Part shown: piece after piece, positions 3,667 through 6,393 of the stretch | Layout: every line of letters begins with the position of its first letter | Numbering within the stretch: position 1 is the stretch's first letter | NCBI GenBank assembly: GCA_001303665.1 | Contig: LJUF01000310.1 | Span: 1 to 6,393, forward strand | Direction: 5' to 3' | Origin: Phycisphaerae bacterium SM23_33 | Lineage (GTDB): Bacteria; Planctomycetota; Phycisphaerae; SM23-33 | Length of the DNA stretch: 6,393 nt | Notes under the pieces: model-generated | Seen by the model: the letters and a program-made list of their open reading frames with translations, nothing else | The model's database searches: none | What the model was told of the DNA's origin: nothing | Program-made: the position numbers and the translations under genes

Positions 3667-6393
3667 TCAGCCGGGGTGAAACTGAACGTGCCTGCGGTGC
3701 CGTCGGGAACGACCTGGCCGTTGTCCGCCGTGACCTGCCAGAGGTAGCTGTCGATGGTAATGCCGGGGGCGACCTCGGCCGTGAAGCCAAGCTCATCGCC
3801 CTCCTGGGCGGCCGCGTCGTGGCCGGCCACCAACTGCTTGAGGAAACCGAAATCGAAGCCCACCCCCAGCCTGCTGGGGGCAACGAGGTCCGGCATGCGG
3901 CTGTTGAGGTACAGGCGGTTGGCCTGGTTGTAGTTCCCCGCTACCAGGTCCAGGTCCCCGTCGCCGTCCACGTCGCCCAGGGCCGCGGACGTGGTATCGT
4001 GCACGTCCGAGGTGATGTCCGTGCCCGTCACGCCCGCGAAGGGGCTGGCCGTGCCGTTGTTGAGGTACAGGCGGTTGGGTTGGTTGCCGTTGCCGGCCAC
4101 CAGGTCCAGGTCCCCGTCGCCGTTCACGTCGCCCAGGGCCACGGACGTGGTATCGTGCACGTCCGAGGTGATGTCCGAGCCCGTGACGCCCGCGAAGGGG
4201 TCGGCTGTGCCGTTGTTGAGGTACAGGCGGTTGCCTTGCCCCCCGTTCCCCACCACCAGGTCCAGGTCCCCGTCGCCGTCCATGTCCCCCAGGGCCAAGG
4301 AGCGGGTATCGTACGCGTCGGCGGTGATGTTCGACCCGATCACGCCGGCGAAGGGATCGGTCGTTCCGTTGCTGAGATACAGGCGGTTGCCCTGCCCTCC
4401 GTTCCCCGCCACCAGGTCCAGGTCGCCGTCGCCGTCCACGTCGCCTAGGACAACGGAGAAGGTCCACTGCGCATCCGCCGTGATGTCGGAACCCGCCACG
4501 TCGGCAAAGGGGCTGGCCGTCCCGTTGTTGAGGTACAGGCGGTTGGCCTGCCCAGCATAGTTCCCCACCACCAGGTCCAGGCTCCCGTCGCCGTCCACGT
4601 CGCCCAGGGCCACGGACCAGGTATGGTGCGCGTCGGAGGTGATGTCAGAGCCCATCACGCCAGCGAAGGGATTCGAGGTGCCGTTGTTGAGGTACAGGCG
4701 GTTGGTCTGGTTGTAGTTCCCCGCCACCAGGTCCAGGTCCCCGTCGCCGTCCACGTCGCCCAGGGCCACGGAGATGGTTGCGTGCGCGTCGGAGGTGATA
4801 TCCGAGCCCGCCGCGAAAGCCCCCGAGCCATCGTTGAGGTACAGGCGGTTGGCCTGCCCGTAGTTGCCCGCCACCAGGTCCAGGTCGCCGTCGCTGTCCA
4901 CGTCGCCCAGGGCCGGCAAGTGGGTATTGTGCGCGTCGGAGGTGAGGTCCACGCCAACGGTGAAGGTCTGCAGCTCCATGCCGGCAGGGAAGGTCTGCAC
5001 CCAGCCCGCCGGGGTCGGCGAGCTTACACTCAGAAACGGATGACTCCCCGGCACGACCAGCACGTAGTCCCCGTTGAGGTCGGTGAAGGTGCTGTCGCCG
5101 CTCGTGCAGATGACCTCCCAGCCATCCAGCCCGGGCTCGTATCGCACAGCCGTATCGTGGGACAGCACGTCGGCAGGGATCACCTGCATGTCGATGCCCG
5201 GGCCGGCGTATTGAAGCTCGAGCCCCGGGGCCTGGCCGCAGTCAAAGTACTCCAGGCGCAGGCGGTGGTAGCCGGCGGACAACTCCACCGTGCCGGAGGG
5301 GATCTGCCAGGGCAAGGTCGTGTCAAAGAGCATCTCGCCATCGATGTAGAGCCGGGTGTCACCGGGGGTGACGCACTCAAAGGTGTACAGGCCCGGCGTG
5401 TCGATGTGGACGTTGCCCGTCCAGCGTGCGGCCACGCCCTGGCCCGCGTCCAAGGGTCCGCCGAAGCCGCCGGCGAAATCCACCTGCGAATCCTCGCGCG
5501 CAACAGTCGGCGCGAGCGACTCGTAATCCGGGAAGGCCGGAACGTACTCGGGCACATGGTGGTAGAGCACCGAAGCGGGAACGAGGGCCTGACTGTCGCC
5601 CGGGGGGGCCCAGTACAACTCCACCCCTTTCCACCCATCGCGCTGGTTGAACAGGACATCTATGGAGTGAAAGCCGGCGGAAAGGTCAATGTACCCGGGA
5701 CTGCTCCACTGCATCGTGTGGTGCCCCCCGTTATCGACGACCTCCACGCCGTCGACGTACAGCCAACTGTCATCGTCGCTGTTCGTCCAGAACGTGTACA
5801 CACCGGCCACATCGATGTGGACTGAGCCGGTCCACCTGACGGAGAAATTCTCCGTCAACCCAGGGATTCCGTTGAAGTTCTCAAGCGTCGTCATCACCGG
5901 AAAGTTCACCTGGGCGTCTATCTGCCGGAAGTCCGGTATGCCATAGAATTCGAGGCCGGAGACGACCTCCCGCCAGTACAACCCGGTCAGTCCGGCAACC
6001 GGGCTCATGGGGAAGCTGACCGGCCAGTAGCCGTAGTACTCGCCCGCCAGTCCGGCGCTCTGCTCGTAGGCGGTGCGGTCGGCGTCGCTGTCCTGCCAGA
6101 CGGTGCCGTACAGGGCGGAGTCGGTGACGTGGCAAGCGAAGGCCTGCACGTCCATCCGCCCCTTCCCATCGTGGGCAGTGACGGTGATCGTGACGGTGCC
6201 CGCGTCGCCTGCCAGGCGGGTCAGCGCGAGCACGCTGCCGTGAACCTCGGCGGCGATGGTATCGGGGTCGCTGCTGGAGGCGGTGAACTGCACCGCGTCG
6301 CCGTCGGCGTCTGAGGCGCTGAGCGCGATCTGGGCAAAGGGCAGGTCCTCTCCAAACGGCGCCGCGGGCCCGTCGGTCCGTTCCGGGGCGAGC
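3567..6393 (-). CDS. Giant secreted/surface multidomain protein: Ig-like, PA14 x2, split SdrD-B-like, FG-GAP propeller, PKD (5' partial, frame-broken at its 3' end)
   Basis: The frame runs in from the right edge, so the N-terminus and any signal peptide are outside. With residue 1 taken at the GTG at 6293 (33 more residues precede it), the order is: an Ig/cadherin-like module to about residue 57 (DADGDAVQFTASSSDP, GTVTITVTAHDGKG); a first part of an SdrD-B-like module (61-78, LYGTVWQDSDADRTA); PA14 domain 1 (80-245); PA14 domain 2 (250-378); the second part of the SdrD-B-like module (382-447, YEPGLDGWEV, LNGDYVLVVPG); seven FG-GAP/VCBS repeats (449-797); and a PKD-like domain (803-888). Beyond residue 888 the translation turns into an unrelated Arg-rich end, consistent with a frame break; the protein then resumes in the frame at 2422-3597. 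PA14 domains are often carbohydrate-binding; FG-GAP blades bind calcium and build propellers. I infer a calcium-stabilised adhesin or matrix protein. No catalytic domain is seen. Joined, at least about 1,320 residues lie in this window. Confidence 0.9.
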   Translation of the reverse strand, partial: LAPERTDGPAAPFGEDLPFAQIALSASDADGDAVQFTASSSDPDTIAAEVHGSVLALTRLAGDAGTVTITVTAHDGKGRMDVQAFACHVTDSALYGTVWQDSDADRTAYEQSAGLAGEYYGYWPVSFPMSPVAGLTGLYWREVVSGLEFYGIPDFRQIDAQVNFPVMTTLENFNGIPGLTENFSVRWTGSVHIDVAGVYTFWTNSDDDSWLYVDGVEVVDNGGHHTMQWSSPGYIDLSAGFHSIDVLFNQRDGWKGVELYWAPPGDSQALVPASVLYHHVPEYVPAFPDYESLAPTVAREDSQVDFAGGFGGPLDAGQGVAARWTGNVHIDTPGLYTFECVTPGDTRLYIDGEMLFDTTLPWQIPSGTVELSAGYHRLRLEYFDCGQAPGLELQYAGPGIDMQVIPADVLSHDTAVRYEPGLDGWEVICTSGDSTFTDLNGDYVLVVPGSHPFLSVSSPTPAGWVQTFPAGMELQTFTVGVDLTSDAHNTHLPALGDVDSDGDLDLVAGNYGQANRLYLNDGSGAFAAGSDITSDAHATISVALGDVDGDGDLDLVAGNYNQTNRLYLNNGTSNPFAGVMGSDITSDAHHTWSVALGDVDGDGSLDLVVGNYAGQANRLYLNNGTASPFADVAGSDITADAQWTFSVVLGDVDGDGDLDLVAGNGGQGNRLYLSNGTTDPFAGVIGSNITADAYDTRSLALGDMDGDGDLDLVVGNGGQGNRLYLNNGTADPFAGVTGSDITSDVHDTTSVALGDVNGDGDLDLVAGNGNQPNRLYLNNGTASPFAGVTGTDITSDVHDTTSAALGDVDGDGDLDLVAGNYNQANRLYLNSRMPDLVAPSRLGVGFDFGFLKQLVAGHDAAAQEGDELGFTAEVAPGITIDSYLWQVTADNGQVVPDGTAGTFSFTPADPGIYHVALTATTSAALGRALVNLCWKARATRR
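3630..3887 (-). other. PKD-like domain ending at the frame break
   Basis: Residues about 803-888 (numbered from the GTG at 6293) include the core strand SYLWQVTADNG and the closing pair GTFSFTPADPGIYHVALTAT, parallel to the PKD-like module at 3307-3549 (YHWQVLDAQG, FSFALPDEGDYTVRLTVT). The first strands are divergent. The domain ends where the reading frame is lost. Confidence 0.65.
3903..4949 (-). repeat. Seven tandem FG-GAP/VCBS repeats, near-identical at DNA level (about 156-bp period)
   Basis: The calcium-loop core GDVDGDGDLDLVAGN occurs seven times, starting at residues 463, 512, 564, 617, 669, 721 and 773 (from the GTG at 6293), so the steps are 49, 52, 53, 52, 52 and 52 residues. Each is followed by NRLYLNNGT-type strands and, in units 2-6, by PFAGV-x-GSDIT. 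Seven such blades match an integrin-alpha-type seven-bladed beta-propeller with DxDxDGxxD calcium loops. Nucleotide similarity is high: the 36 bases at 3986-4021 recur exactly at 4142-4177, 156 bases away. This suggests recent duplication or gene conversion. The final unit lacks the NGT-PFAG extension, and the first is three residues short. Confidence 0.92.
4953..5150 (-). other. Second part of an SdrD-B-like module
   Basis: YEPGLDGWEV, then DSTFTDLNGDYVLVVPG and PAGWVQTFP, follow the pattern of SdrD B-like (CNA-B-related) modules, which typically run GxVWxDxNxDGxxDxxEPGLxGWxV with a later TDxxGxYxFxxxxPGxYxV and GWxQTxP. The initial GTVWQDSDAD part is separate, at about 6060-6110, with two PA14 domains between. 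Confidence 0.6.
5160..5546 (-). other. PA14 domain 2
   Basis: Key strands read ARWTGNVHIDTPGLYTFEC, DTRLYIDGEMLFD and VELSAGYHRLRLEYFD, ending QYAGPG and VIPADVLSH. The order R-W-x-G, a Gly-x-Tyr-Thr-Phe strand, a Leu-Tyr-Ile-Asp-Gly turn and a Gly-Tyr-His strand fits the PA14 fold. The N-terminal strands are shorter than in the first copy, and the loop DCGQAPG replaces the longer one there. Confidence 0.8.
5559..6056 (-). other. PA14 domain 1
   Basis: The domain starts with AGLAGEYYGYW, a typical PA14 opening, then VRWTGSVHIDVAGVYTFWT, SDDDSWLYVDGVEVVDNGG, IDLSAGFHSIDVLFNQ and GVELYWAPPG, ending LVPASVLYHH. The Asp-rich SDDDSWLYVDG segment matches the calcium-dependent glycan-binding loops of lectin-like PA14 members, so sugar binding is plausible but unproven. 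Confidence 0.88.

Noticed and set aside
3793..4467. Arg/Gly-rich 224-codon minus-strand frame within the repeat region
   Set aside because: It is an alternative frame of the FG-GAP repeats, with low-complexity RRRGRRRGPGPGG-type sequence and no start signal.
3903..4949. Regularly spaced repeats that could suggest a CRISPR array
   Set aside because: The period is about 156 bp, the repeats are coding and in frame, and the translation gives FG-GAP calcium loops.
4623..5825. 400-codon + strand open frame opposite the PA14/FG-GAP gene
   Set aside because: The translation is a Val/Gln/His-rich periodic sequence produced by reading the repeats antisense; the minus-strand frame has clear domains.

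Overview
The window looks like an accessory stretch of a GC-rich planctomycete genome. Four protein signatures in the sequence point that way. A prepilin-type protein carries the H-X9-DG motif. A protein ends in PEP-CTERM. A dockerin-like EF-hand variant (consensus VDGLDYNxWS) occurs at the C-terminal ends of two genes. There is also a very large multidomain secreted or surface protein. The prepilin continuation (ALLITMLMPSLRRARE) resembles Phycisphaerae proteins, but the class cannot be fixed from this sequence alone.

Layout. Positions 1-520 (+) hold the C-terminal end of a secreted protein that begins before the window. It has two dockerin-like repeats and a PEP-CTERM membrane-sorting tail. 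Its stop codon overlaps, in an ATGA tetranucleotide, the start of a 276-residue pseudopilin-like H-X9-DG protein (517-1347, +). Positions 1348-2421 carry no coding region I can support, only several GC-rich hairpins. One of these (1956-1980) looks like a rho-independent terminator on the + strand, and its left arm can also pair with an upstream copy of the right arm. From 2422 to the right edge the minus strand carries one very large extracellular protein whose N-terminus lies beyond the window. In order it has an Ig/cadherin-like module, a split SdrD-B-like module interrupted by two PA14 domains, a seven-repeat FG-GAP/VCBS calcium-binding beta-propeller, three PKD-like domains, a pair of dockerin-like EF-hands and a low-complexity tail. 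Its frame breaks once, near 3570-3666, so it appears as two open frames (3567-6393 and 2422-3597).

How the parts may fit together. Both large proteins look like exported, calcium-dependent surface or matrix proteins sharing the same dockerin variant but ending differently: one in PEP-CTERM, the other in an Ala/Gly/Pro-rich tail with no recognisable sorting signal. The prepilin-like protein between them is probably also exported. I see no enzyme with a recognisable active site, no mobile element, no CRISPR array, no tRNA or rRNA, and no defence system. The most noteworthy points are the nested domain architecture, the homogenised propeller repeats, the single frame break, and the alternative hairpins in the intergenic region.
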